Shown here: piece by piece, positions 53,579-62,381 of the stretch
Position numbering within the stretch: position 1 is the stretch's first letter
Layout of the letters: each line of letters opens with the position of its first letter
DNA from: Flavobacterium sp. 9
Lineage (GTDB): Bacteria; Bacteroidota; Bacteroidia; Flavobacteriales; Flavobacteriaceae
Reading direction: 5' to 3'
NCBI RefSeq assembly: GCF_002754195.1
Contig: NZ_PEEU01000001.1
Location: 4,216,001 to 4,280,000 of the forward strand
DNA: 64,000 bases
Translations under genes and position numbers: made by a program
The notes under the pieces: model-generated
What the model was told of the DNA's origin: nothing
Databases searched by the model: none
The model's input: only the letters and a program-made list of their open reading frames with translations

Positions 53579-55096
53579 ATGAAAAATAAATTTATAAAAA
53601 TATTCTGTATCGCAATTGTTGGTGCAATGACATTAACATCATGCGATAAAGGATTCGAGGAAATGAATACGAATCCAAATGCATTGACAGATCCAGCGAT
53701 AAAATCTATGTTTACACTTGCTGAGATTTATGTAGACGGACAAGATTATTCTAACACAAGAGGAAACAATGCATATGCGGCTCAAATCGTTCAGCAATTT
53801 TCTTCTTTAGGCGGACCAGGTTCAAAATATACTTATTCTTCTGAATATTCAGGATCTCTTTTTGGAGAATCATACGGTAAAGGATTGAATCAAATTTTTC
53901 AATTATTATCTGTAGTACCAAACTCTCCTGAAAATAGTAATATGATTCAGGCTTGCAGAATCATGAAAGTATTCATGTTTCAAAAATTGACAGATACTTA
54001 CGGTGAAATTCCTTACTTCGAAGCAGGAAAGGGATATAATGGAAATGTTTTTGCCCCAAAATATGACACACAGGAAGCTATCTACAATGACCTTTTAAAA
54101 GAATTAGATGAAGCTGGTACTGCATTGGATGCTAATAAAGCATTTGTAGGTAGCGCCGATTTGTATTACCAAAGTGATGTTGCCAAATGGAAAAAACTGG
54201 CAAACTCATTAATGTTGAGAGTTGCAATGCGTTTGTCTAAAGTGAACCCTGCAAAAGCACAACAATATGTTGAGAAAGCTGCAGCTAAAGGTGTTTTTAC
54301 TTCAAATGATGACAGCCTTGTTTTAAAACATGATGCAGGACCACAAGGAGTTAAAACAAATCCTATTACTTCATCTTGGGTTAGAAATGACCTTAACGGA
54401 GGAGATGCTAATACAAAATACAGCAAAACGTTTATCGATATGTTGAAAAACAATAACGATCCACGTTTAAGAATTTACGCTAAATTGGAAGCTTCAGGAG
54501 ACAACAATCCTGCAAACCAACAAGGACTTGCAAATGATGCAAAAGAATTTCCGGGAGGAAACAAAAAATTATTCTCAGATCCTAACACTTCTACCGTATT
54601 ACGTTTAGATGCACCAACTTTGATTATGTCTTATGCTGAGGTACAATTTATATTGGCAGAAGCAGCAGTAAAAGGCTGGAACGTTGGAGGAACAGCACAA
54701 AAATATTACGAAGACGGAGTAAGAGCTGCGATGGAAGTTCTGGTTATTTTTGGAGATAAAGTACCAGCAGTTTCGCTTGCAGAATACAACACTTATATTG
54801 CTGCTCATCCTTTTAAAGCTACTGGAACAGAAGCTCAAAAAATTGAACAAATTATAACTCAAAAATGGATTGTATTGTTATTCAATGGTTTTGAAGCATT
54901 TTCAGAATACAGAAGAACAGGATATCCGGTTTTAGTTCCGGTTAATGATCCTACAGGAGAAACAAAAGGAACTGTACCAAGAAGATTAATTTATGATCAG
55001 TCAGAATTGATAACAAATGAGGCTAATTATAAAGCTGCAATAGCTCGCCAAGGGTTGGATTTAATGACAACCAGAATCTGGTGGGATAAACAATAG
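53579..55096 (+). CDS. SusD-like surface glycan-binding lipoprotein (SusD-like_2 type)
   Basis: 505 residues from ATG 53579. Lipobox LTSC at about 19-22 after a signal peptide, then CDKGFEEMNTNPNALTDPAIKSMF, typical of the SusD/RagB nutrient-binding lipoproteins of the SusD-like_2 group. Later helices (MIQACRIMKVFMFQKLTDTYGEIPYFEAG; WKKLANSLMLRVAMRLSKVNPAKA; LIMSYAEVQFILAEAAVKGW) are canonical. It caps the SusC channel. A strong terminator follows. Confidence 0.93.
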   Translation: MKNKFIKIFCIAIVGAMTLTSCDKGFEEMNTNPNALTDPAIKSMFTLAEIYVDGQDYSNTRGNNAYAAQIVQQFSSLGGPGSKYTYSSEYSGSLFGESYGKGLNQIFQLLSVVPNSPENSNMIQACRIMKVFMFQKLTDTYGEIPYFEAGKGYNGNVFAPKYDTQEAIYNDLLKELDEAGTALDANKAFVGSADLYYQSDVAKWKKLANSLMLRVAMRLSKVNPAKAQQYVEKAAAKGVFTSNDDSLVLKHDAGPQGVKTNPITSSWVRNDLNGGDANTKYSKTFIDMLKNNNDPRLRIYAKLEASGDNNPANQQGLANDAKEFPGGNKKLFSDPNTSTVLRLDAPTLIMSYAEVQFILAEAAVKGWNVGGTAQKYYEDGVRAAMEVLVIFGDKVPAVSLAEYNTYIAAHPFKATGTEAQKIEQIITQKWIVLLFNGFEAFSEYRRTGYPVLVPVNDPTGETKGTVPRRLIYDQSELITNEANYKAAIARQGLDLMTTRIWWDKQ

Positions 55097-55123
55097 TTAA
55101 TAATTTTGGTTAGTTAGTTGAAT

Positions 55124-55163
55124 TAAGCCGGGTAGGAATACCTGTACCACCCGGCTTATTTTT
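55124..55163 (+). terminator. Strong hairpin terminator after susD
   Basis: A perfect 10-bp stem TAAGCCGGGT / ACCCGGCTTA (55124-55133 and 55149-55158) with a 15-nt loop, followed by TTTTTAATTT. In PULs such a hairpin often lets only part of the transcription pass from susCD into the enzyme genes. Confidence 0.85.
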
Positions 55164-55445
55164 AATTTCTATTTTGATTTTCATTAAATTAGAGGAGTTA
55201 TATCAGAAACCCGTTCCTGTTTAAAACCTTTTTTTTCGCAAAGACAAGTTGCTTCTGCTGAAAAAGATGGAATTATCATCAAAAGAACATAAAGTGAATG
55301 ATTGAGTTTTCGATTTTTTTAATTCAAAAGAATTAACAATTTAAAATCAATAATTAATAATTAAAATAAAGCTTGGCAGCCGTAAAAAAGGAAATGATTT
55401 CTGGATATTTTGTTAGTTACCTTTTATTCTGATTAAAAACCTAAA

Positions 55446-55480
55446 GAGAAGGAATAATTGAAAAATCAATTATCCTTCTC
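55446..55480 (+). other. Long hairpin in the GH2 upstream region
   Basis: GAGAAGGA and TAATTGA on the left pair with TCAATTA and TCCTTCTC on the right: 15 pairs with one bulged A and an AAAA loop. No T tract follows on the + strand. It ends 52 bp before ATG 55533, so it may be a structure in the leader of the enzyme transcript or an mRNA processing/stability element. The rest of 55164-55532 shows no gene. Confidence 0.6.
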
Positions 55481-55532
55481 AAACTGCCAACGATTGAATT
55501 GCAATGTATATATAATATAGTACTCAGTAAGA

Positions 55533-57521
55533 ATGGAATGTAAAAAAAGCTTTTATTGGTTTGTCGGAATTTGTCTTGCCAGTTTTTCATTGGCAGCAAA
55601 TGCTCAAAACATAGATATAAAAACGGGTTGGCAATATCGGGAAACAAAAACTGAAAAATGGAATCCTGCAACAGTTCCGGGAGAAATCCATACTGATTTA
55701 TTGAATAATAAAGCAATTCCGGATCCATTTTACAGAGACAATGAGAAAAAATTAGAATGGATCGAAAAGAAAGATTGGGAATATAAAACCACTTTTAAAG
55801 TAACTCCCGAAACTTTAAAAAAGAAAAATACAGAACTCGTTTTTGACGGATTAGATACTTATGCGACCGTTTACCTGAACAACCAATTGGTTTTGAAAGC
55901 TGATAATATGTTCCTGCAATGGCGTGTAGATGTAAAAAAGATATTGAAATCAGGAAATAACGATTTGGTAATTGTATTTAAATCGGCACAAAATGTAGTT
56001 GATTCACTTGCAAAAAAAGATTTACCATTTGTAATTCCGGATAATCCACGTGCTTATGTTCGTAAAGCGCAATATCATTTTGGATGGGATTGGGGACCAA
56101 AATTCACCACTTGCGGAATTTGGAAAACGCCAAGATTAGAAGCCTACGACAATAAAAATCCAGAGAAACCATATGTATTAGATCGCAAAATCGAATTGGT
56201 ACAAGAACCTGATAATGTTGGTAAAACATTCTATTTTAAAATAGATGGAAAGCCAGTTTATATGAAAGGCGCCAATTATATTCCGTCAGATGCTTTTCTA
56301 TCCAGAGTAACCAAAAAAGAATACGAAAAAGTTATTGGTATGGCCAAAGATGCCAATATGAATATGCTTCGTGTTTGGGGCGGCGGAATTTATGAAGATG
56401 ATTATTTTTACGATTTATGTGATAAAAACGGAATCTATGTTTGGCAGGATTTTATGTTTGCCGGAACAATGATACCGGGAGATGATGCTTTTTTTGCCAA
56501 TGTAAAAAAAGAAGTTCAGTATCAGGTTAAGCGTTTACGTCATCATAAAAGTATCGTTTTATGGTGCGGAAATAATGAAATCGACGAAGCCTTTAAAGAT
56601 TGGGGATGGCAAAAAAGCATGAAAATGCCAAAACAAGATTCGATTCGTTTATGGAAAGATTACGTTCGTTTGTTTCAGGACAGTATTCCAAAATGGGTAA
56701 AAGAAGTCGATAATAAACGTCCATATATTAGTTCTTCGCCATCATTTCATTGGTCAAAAGCAAAAAGTTTAACTGAAGGTGATAGCCATTATTGGGGAAC
56801 CTGGTGGGGATTAGAAGATGTTGAAGCGGTACAAAATAAAACAGGACGTTTTGTGAGCGAATACGGAATGCAGGCAATGCCAAATTATTCTTCTATCGAA
56901 AGATTTACGCAGGCTGAAGACCGATATTTATATTCGGATATTTTGCAGGCGCATCAAAAAGCCGGAAAAGGATTTATGAAATTAGATTCGTATTTGAGTC
57001 GTTATTTTATTGATTCTGCTAAAATAAGTAAAATGAATGTTGAGGATTATACGTATCTGACACAATGTTTACAGTATTATTCTCTTAAAAATATTATCGG
57101 AATCCACCGTTCAAAAGCGCCTTATAATATGGGAACTTTGGTTTGGCAGCTTAACGATTGCTGGCCAGTAGCAAGTTGGAGTGTAACTGATTATTATGAC
57201 AGACAACCAAAAGCGGCTTGGTATGCAATGAAAGAAGCGTATCGAGATGATAAAACTCCGGAAATTGATTTAACTCGTCCGATAAGTTTAAAACTAGATG
57301 ATCCAAAAATTACCTGGAAACTAAAAGGAAACAAGCTGACGCTGAAAGCCTTAAAAGATGCAAAATACGTCAATGTTTCGATAAAAGGATACACCGGAAA
57401 ATGGAGCGATAATTATTTCAGCCTAAAAGCAGGAGAAGAAAAAACAATCACATTTGAAGGAAAAATAGCAAAGCCAGAAGTTAGAGTTTATTCTCTATAT
57501 GATGTTCTTAAAAGGTACTAA
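55533..57521 (+). CDS. GH2 beta-mannosidase, unusually short
   Basis: 662 residues from ATG 55533; signal peptide (SFYWFVGICLASFSLAANAQ). N-terminal sugar-binding jelly roll (IDIKTGWQYRETKTEKWNPATVPGEIHTDLL), TIM barrel with acid/base Glu349 (LWCGNNEIDEA) and nucleophile Glu443 (FVSEYGMQ), and a C-terminal Ig-like domain. Known family members are ~830-880 residues. Here the text jumps from the end of the jelly roll (TPRLEAYDNKNP, ~205) straight to KIELVQEPDNVGKTFYFKIDG (~220), so the Ig-like domain normally between jelly roll and barrel seems missing. The frame is intact. It should remove the beta-mannose of N-glycan cores or mannan, if stable. Confidence 0.88.
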   Translation: MECKKSFYWFVGICLASFSLAANAQNIDIKTGWQYRETKTEKWNPATVPGEIHTDLLNNKAIPDPFYRDNEKKLEWIEKKDWEYKTTFKVTPETLKKKNTELVFDGLDTYATVYLNNQLVLKADNMFLQWRVDVKKILKSGNNDLVIVFKSAQNVVDSLAKKDLPFVIPDNPRAYVRKAQYHFGWDWGPKFTTCGIWKTPRLEAYDNKNPEKPYVLDRKIELVQEPDNVGKTFYFKIDGKPVYMKGANYIPSDAFLSRVTKKEYEKVIGMAKDANMNMLRVWGGGIYEDDYFYDLCDKNGIYVWQDFMFAGTMIPGDDAFFANVKKEVQYQVKRLRHHKSIVLWCGNNEIDEAFKDWGWQKSMKMPKQDSIRLWKDYVRLFQDSIPKWVKEVDNKRPYISSSPSFHWSKAKSLTEGDSHYWGTWWGLEDVEAVQNKTGRFVSEYGMQAMPNYSSIERFTQAEDRYLYSDILQAHQKAGKGFMKLDSYLSRYFIDSAKISKMNVEDYTYLTQCLQYYSLKNIIGIHRSKAPYNMGTLVWQLNDCWPVASWSVTDYYDRQPKAAWYAMKEAYRDDKTPEIDLTRPISLKLDDPKITWKLKGNKLTLKALKDAKYVNVSIKGYTGKWSDNYFSLKAGEEKTITFEGKIAKPEVRVYSLYDVLKRY

Positions 57522-57553
57522 GGTTCTGAGGTGCAAAGGGACAAAGGTTTTCC

Positions 57554-57579
57554 GTAGAGGCGCACAGCAGTGCGTCTAC
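57554..57579. repeat. Small hairpin repeat between GH2 and GH92
   Basis: GTAGA/TCTAC and CGCAC/GTGCG form a hairpin with a bulge and an AGCA loop. It is followed by repeated CTTTGCG words to about 57617 and a GTATCATCCGTGG word near 57670, all typical non-coding flavobacterial intergenic repeats. Confidence 0.55.
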
Positions 57580-57720
57580 TTTGCGATCTTTGCGTAAATC
57601 ATTGCGTACTTTGCGGTTAAATTTTTAGGTTCAAAAATTAAAAAAATATCTGTGTAAATCAGTTTAACCCGTATCATCCGTGGCCCATCATTTAAGCAAG
57701 TCAAAATAAAAAACAATAAT

Positions 57721-59985
57721 ATGATTACAAAATACAAACAAATTGTTTTCGCTATAATTATGTTAGTCAATTTATCTGCAATTTCGCAGGAAAAGAAAGC
57801 AAAACAAGCTAGTTTAGATTACACCCAATATGTAAATCCGTTTATAGGATCTGCAGGTCACGGACACGTATTTGTGGGCGCCAATGTTCCTTTTGGAGCC
57901 GTACAATTAGGTCCCGTAAATGTGTTTGAAGGTTGGGATTGGTGCAGCGGATACAACTATGCAAGTAACACAATTCTAGGATTCACGCACACGCATTTAA
58001 GCGGAACCGGAATTGGAGATTTAAACGATATTTTGCTACTTCCTGTTTCAGGAAAAGTGCCACTTACCAAAGGAACAAAAGAAGATATGGCAACTGGTTA
58101 CGGTTCTTATTTCTCTCATAAAAACGAAGTAAGCAAAGCCGGATATTACAGCGTTTTATTAGATAAATACAAAATCAAAGCCGAGTTAACCGCCAGCGAA
58201 AGAGTCGGTTTTCATAAATATACTTTTAATTCTACTACAGATAATCACGTTTTACTTGATCTTGCAGACGGAATAGGTTGGGATAAACCAGTAAAAACGT
58301 TTATCAAAAAAATCAATGAAACTACTCTTGCAGGATACAGATATTCTGCGGGTTGGGCGGCTGATCAACGTATTTTCTTTACGATCGAATTTTCAGAACC
58401 AATTTCAAATATTACACTTTACGACAATACAACGGCTGTTTCCGGAAACGAAGGAGAAGGTTTAAAAATGAAAGCCGTTTTGGATTTCAAGACTTTAAAA
58501 AACAAACAAGTTTTAGTAAAAGTAGGGATTTCTCCGGTAAGTTATGAGAACGCTTCTGCGAATATTAAAGCGGAGATTCCGGGTTGGGATTTTAATGCTG
58601 TAGCAAAAGAAGCGACTTCAAAATGGAACAAAGAATTAAATAAAATTCAGATCAAAGGAGATGATAAAACCATGAAAGTTTTTTACACTGCTTTGTATCA
58701 CACCATGTTTGCGCCGTCTATTTTCAACGATGTAAACGGAGATTATAGAGGAACAGACAAGAAAGTTTACGAAAAAGCAAATTTCACAAACTACACGACT
58801 TTCTCACTTTGGGATACATATCGTGGTTTACATCCTTTATACACGATTACACAACCGGATAAAATCAACGATATCGTTAAGTCATTTTTGGCAATCTACG
58901 AACAGCAAGGCAGATTACCGGTTTGGCATTTAATGGGCAATGAAACCAATACGATGAACGGAAATCACTCGATTGCTGTTATTGTTGATGCTTATATGAA
59001 AGGTTACAGAGATTACGATACCGCATTGGCATACGAAGCCATCAAAAAAACGGCGATGCAAACGCGTGACGGAATGGATTATGTTCAAAAATTAGAATAT
59101 ATTCCTGCTGATAAAATGTTAGAATCCGTTGGGAATGCTTTAGAATATGCAATTGATGATTATTGTGTGGCACAAATGGCAAAATCTTTAGGCAAAACAG
59201 ATGATTATAATTATTTCACTAAAAGAGCTAATTTGTACAAACTTTATTTCGATAAAGAAACTACTTTCATGAGAGGGAAATTGACTGATGGAAATTGGAG
59301 AACACCATTTAACCCGCTTTCGTCAGCACATCGTAAAGACGATTATGTTGAGGGAAATGCGTGGCAATACACTTGGTTGGTTCCTCAGGATCCTTACGGT
59401 TTAATTGAATTATTTGGAAATGATGATAAGTTTTTAGCTAAATTAGATTCACTTTTCTTAATCACAGATAAAGTAGAAGGAGAAGAAATTTCACCGGATA
59501 TTAGTGGATTAATTGGTCAATATGCACAAGGAAATGAGCCAAATCACCATATTCCATATTTATATGCTTATGCAGGACAACCTTGGAAAACAGCAAAATT
59601 AATTCGTGAAATTGATGATAAATTCTACTCGACAAAACCGGACGGATTATGCGGAAATGAAGATTTAGGACAAATGTCGGCTTGGTATGTTTTCTCTTCA
59701 ATGGGATTTTATTCGGTTAATCCGGCAAACGGAATTTATGTTTTAGGAAGTCCGTTGGTAAATACAGCGACAATTCATCATAAAGAAGGAATTTCGTTTA
59801 CTTTGAATGCAATCGATAATAGCAAAACAAATATCTATATTCAAAAAGCAGAATATAACGGAAAGCCTTATACAAAATCATACATTACACATGATATGAT
59901 CGTAAAAGGAGGAGAATTAAAATTGTTTATGGGAAGTAAACCATCGACAACTTTTGGAGTAAAAAAGGAAGATAGACCTATTTAG
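57721..59985 (+). CDS. GH92 alpha-mannosidase (complete catalytic set)
   Basis: 754 residues from ATG 57721 with a signal peptide (IVFAIIMLVNLSAISQ). N-terminal beta-sandwich begins YVNPFIGSAGHGHVFVGANVPFGAVQLGP; the (alpha/alpha)6 barrel carries SLWDTYRGLHPLYTI, NGNHSIAVIVDAYMKGYRDYD, the GNEPNHH motif with the presumed general acid Glu606, and GNEDLGQMSAWYVFSSMGFYSVNP with the base Asp/Glu region. GH92 are Ca-dependent exo-alpha-mannosidases (1,2-, 1,3-, 1,4- or 1,6-linkages). Linkage is not readable. Periplasmic or surface; it precedes a second, different GH92. Confidence 0.93.
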   Translation: MITKYKQIVFAIIMLVNLSAISQEKKAKQASLDYTQYVNPFIGSAGHGHVFVGANVPFGAVQLGPVNVFEGWDWCSGYNYASNTILGFTHTHLSGTGIGDLNDILLLPVSGKVPLTKGTKEDMATGYGSYFSHKNEVSKAGYYSVLLDKYKIKAELTASERVGFHKYTFNSTTDNHVLLDLADGIGWDKPVKTFIKKINETTLAGYRYSAGWAADQRIFFTIEFSEPISNITLYDNTTAVSGNEGEGLKMKAVLDFKTLKNKQVLVKVGISPVSYENASANIKAEIPGWDFNAVAKEATSKWNKELNKIQIKGDDKTMKVFYTALYHTMFAPSIFNDVNGDYRGTDKKVYEKANFTNYTTFSLWDTYRGLHPLYTITQPDKINDIVKSFLAIYEQQGRLPVWHLMGNETNTMNGNHSIAVIVDAYMKGYRDYDTALAYEAIKKTAMQTRDGMDYVQKLEYIPADKMLESVGNALEYAIDDYCVAQMAKSLGKTDDYNYFTKRANLYKLYFDKETTFMRGKLTDGNWRTPFNPLSSAHRKDDYVEGNAWQYTWLVPQDPYGLIELFGNDDKFLAKLDSLFLITDKVEGEEISPDISGLIGQYAQGNEPNHHIPYLYAYAGQPWKTAKLIREIDDKFYSTKPDGLCGNEDLGQMSAWYVFSSMGFYSVNPANGIYVLGSPLVNTATIHHKEGISFTLNAIDNSKTNIYIQKAEYNGKPYTKSYITHDMIVKGGELKLFMGSKPSTTFGVKKEDRPI

Positions 59986-60020
59986 AATTTAGAATATAGA
60001 ATATAGAATATAGAATATAG
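59985..60020. repeat. Five-unit 7-bp tandem repeat
   Basis: GAATATA repeated four times exactly (59992-60019), preceded by one GAATTTA unit. It begins at the GH92 stop codon and lies between the two GH92 genes; length may vary between strains. Confidence 0.85.
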
Positions 60021-60091
60021 ATTTTAGAGGTGTTTTTTAGTCACAGTTTTTAGTTTTCAGATCACATTTTACAACACACAATTCACACAAA

Positions 60092-62377
60092 ATGAAAATA
60101 AAGAGTTTAATTTTTTTAGGGGTAATGCAGTGCTTTTTTGCAGCAAACGCGCAAGTTAAAACTTTAGATCCTGTAGAATATGTAAATCCTTTAATGGGAA
60201 CACAATCTTTGCATAGTCTTTCGAACGGAAATACTTATCCTGCAATTTGTCGACCTTGGGGAATGAATTTCTGGACGCCACAAACCGGAAAAATGGGCGA
60301 CGGATGGGCGTATATTTATACCGCAGAAAAGATTAGAGGATTCAAGCAAACGCATCAGCCATCGCCTTGGATAAACGATTACGGACAGTTTTCGATCATG
60401 CCGGTAACCGGAAAATTGACTTTTGAAGAAAACGAAAGAGCGAGCTGGTTCAGCCATAAAGCTGAGGTTTCAAAGCCATATTATTACAGCGTATACCTTG
60501 CTGATTATGATGTAACGACCGAAATTACTGCAACAGAAAGAGCAGCACATTTTCAGATTACCTTTCCTGAAAATGAGCATTCTTCTATTGTAATCGATGC
60601 TTTTGATAAAGGATCTTATATCAAAATAATTCCGTCAGAAAATAAAATTATAGGATATACAACACGCAATAGTGGTGGCGTTCCGGAGAACTTTAAGAAC
60701 TATTTTGTACTACAATTCGATAAACCATTTGCTACTAATTATACGTGGCATGATAAAATTTTAGAAAAAGACAAATTAGAATTAAAAGAAAATCATGTTG
60801 GTGCAATTGTCGGTTTCAAAACTAAAAAAGGAGAAATCGTAAACGTAAAAGTTTCCTCTTCATTTATCAGTCAGGAACAAGCTGAGTTGAATTTAAAGAA
60901 TGAATTAGGAACTTCTTCATTTAATGAAACTGTAGCGCAATCAAAACAAGAATGGAATAAAGTTTTAGGAAAATTATCTGCTGAAGGTGGAAGCGAAGAA
61001 CAACTAAAAACGTTTTACTCCAGTTTATACCGTACCGCTTGTTTTCCGCAAAAGCAATATGAAGTAAATGCAAAAGGAGAAATCGTGCATTACAGCCCGT
61101 ATAATGGACAAGTTTTACCGGGTTATATGTTTGCAGGAACAGGATTTTGGGATACTTTCAGAGCTTTATACCCTTTGTTAAATTTAGTTTATCCTTCTAT
61201 CAATACAGAAATGCAGCAAGGATTAATCAACGATTATAAAGAAGGTGGTTTCTTGCCGGAATGGTCAAGTCCGGGATTCAGAGATGTAATGGTTGGGAAT
61301 AACTCCGCTTCTGTAGTTGCTGATGCTTATATCAAAGGATTACGAGGATACGATATCAATAAATTGTATGAAGCTTTATTACATGGCGCCAATAACGAAG
61401 GTCCATTAGAAGCTGTAGGAAGAAAAGGAGTGGAGTATTACAACACTTTAGGTTATGTTCCTTATGATGTGAAAATCAATGAAAATGCAGCCAGAACATT
61501 AGAATATGCTTACGATGATTTCTCGATTTGGAAATTGGCTAAAGCCTTAAATCGTCCTAAAAAAGAAATTAATTTATACGAAAAACGAATGATGAATTAT
61601 AAGAATCTTTATAATCCGTCAATTGGTTTAATGAGCGGTAGAAATAAAGACGGAAGCTTCCCAAAAGATTTCAATCCGTTTAAATGGGGAGATGCTTTTA
61701 CCGAAGGAAATGCGTGGCATTACAGCTGGAGTGTTTTTCATGACGTAAATGGTTTGATTAATTTAATGGGCGGTGAGAAAAAATTCACCGCAAAATTAGA
61801 TGCAGTTTTCTCAACTCCGCCAATTTTTGATGATAGTTATTATGGTGCAGTTATTCATGAAATCCGTGAAATGCAAATCATGAATATGGGACAATATGCT
61901 CACGGAAATCAACCTATTCAGCACATGATTTATTTGTACAATTATGCGGGTGAACCTTGGAAAACTCAATATTGGTCTCGTGAAGTGATGAACCGTTTAT
62001 ACAAACCAACTCCTGACGGATATTGCGGAGATGAAGATAACGGACAAACTTCTGCCTGGTATGTTTTCTCTGCAATGGGATTCTATCCAGTTTGTCCGGG
62101 AACAGACGAATATGTTCTTGGAGCACCATTATTTAAGAAATTAACCTTGCAATTAGAAAACGGAAAACAATTAGTAATCAATGCACCAAACAATTCTGAA
62201 ACCAATAAATATGTTCAGGATTTAAAATGGAACAATGCAACTCATACCAAAAATTTCATCAATCATTTTGATGTATTAAAAGGCGGAGAGTTAAATTTTG
62301 ACATGAGCAGTAAACCTAATTTACAAAGAGGAACTTCGGCAAGTTCTTATCCATATTCTTATTCAACTTCAAAATAA
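60092..62377 (+). CDS. GH92 glycosidase with Gln at the general-acid position
   Basis: 761 residues from ATG 60092; signal peptide (IFLGVMQCFFAANAQ). Typical GH92 order: YVNPLMGTQSLHSLSNGNTYPAICRPWGMNFW, GFWDTFRALYPLLNLVYPS, GNNSASVVADAYIKGLRGYD, and GDEDNGQTSAWYVFSAMGFYPVCPG near 650-675. At the GNEPxHH motif it has GNQPIQH, so the usual acid Glu is Gln607. In characterised GH92 enzymes this change is linked to cleavage of mannose-1-phosphate-type bonds, whose leaving group needs no acid (from memory). It may thus act on phosphomannan rather than plain mannosides. Only 4 bp separate it from GH125. Confidence 0.9.
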   Translation: MKIKSLIFLGVMQCFFAANAQVKTLDPVEYVNPLMGTQSLHSLSNGNTYPAICRPWGMNFWTPQTGKMGDGWAYIYTAEKIRGFKQTHQPSPWINDYGQFSIMPVTGKLTFEENERASWFSHKAEVSKPYYYSVYLADYDVTTEITATERAAHFQITFPENEHSSIVIDAFDKGSYIKIIPSENKIIGYTTRNSGGVPENFKNYFVLQFDKPFATNYTWHDKILEKDKLELKENHVGAIVGFKTKKGEIVNVKVSSSFISQEQAELNLKNELGTSSFNETVAQSKQEWNKVLGKLSAEGGSEEQLKTFYSSLYRTACFPQKQYEVNAKGEIVHYSPYNGQVLPGYMFAGTGFWDTFRALYPLLNLVYPSINTEMQQGLINDYKEGGFLPEWSSPGFRDVMVGNNSASVVADAYIKGLRGYDINKLYEALLHGANNEGPLEAVGRKGVEYYNTLGYVPYDVKINENAARTLEYAYDDFSIWKLAKALNRPKKEINLYEKRMMNYKNLYNPSIGLMSGRNKDGSFPKDFNPFKWGDAFTEGNAWHYSWSVFHDVNGLINLMGGEKKFTAKLDAVFSTPPIFDDSYYGAVIHEIREMQIMNMGQYAHGNQPIQHMIYLYNYAGEPWKTQYWSREVMNRLYKPTPDGYCGDEDNGQTSAWYVFSAMGFYPVCPGTDEYVLGAPLFKKLTLQLENGKQLVINAPNNSETNKYVQDLKWNNATHTKNFINHFDVLKGGELNFDMSSKPNLQRGTSASSYPYSYSTSK

Positions 62378-62381
62378 TACT

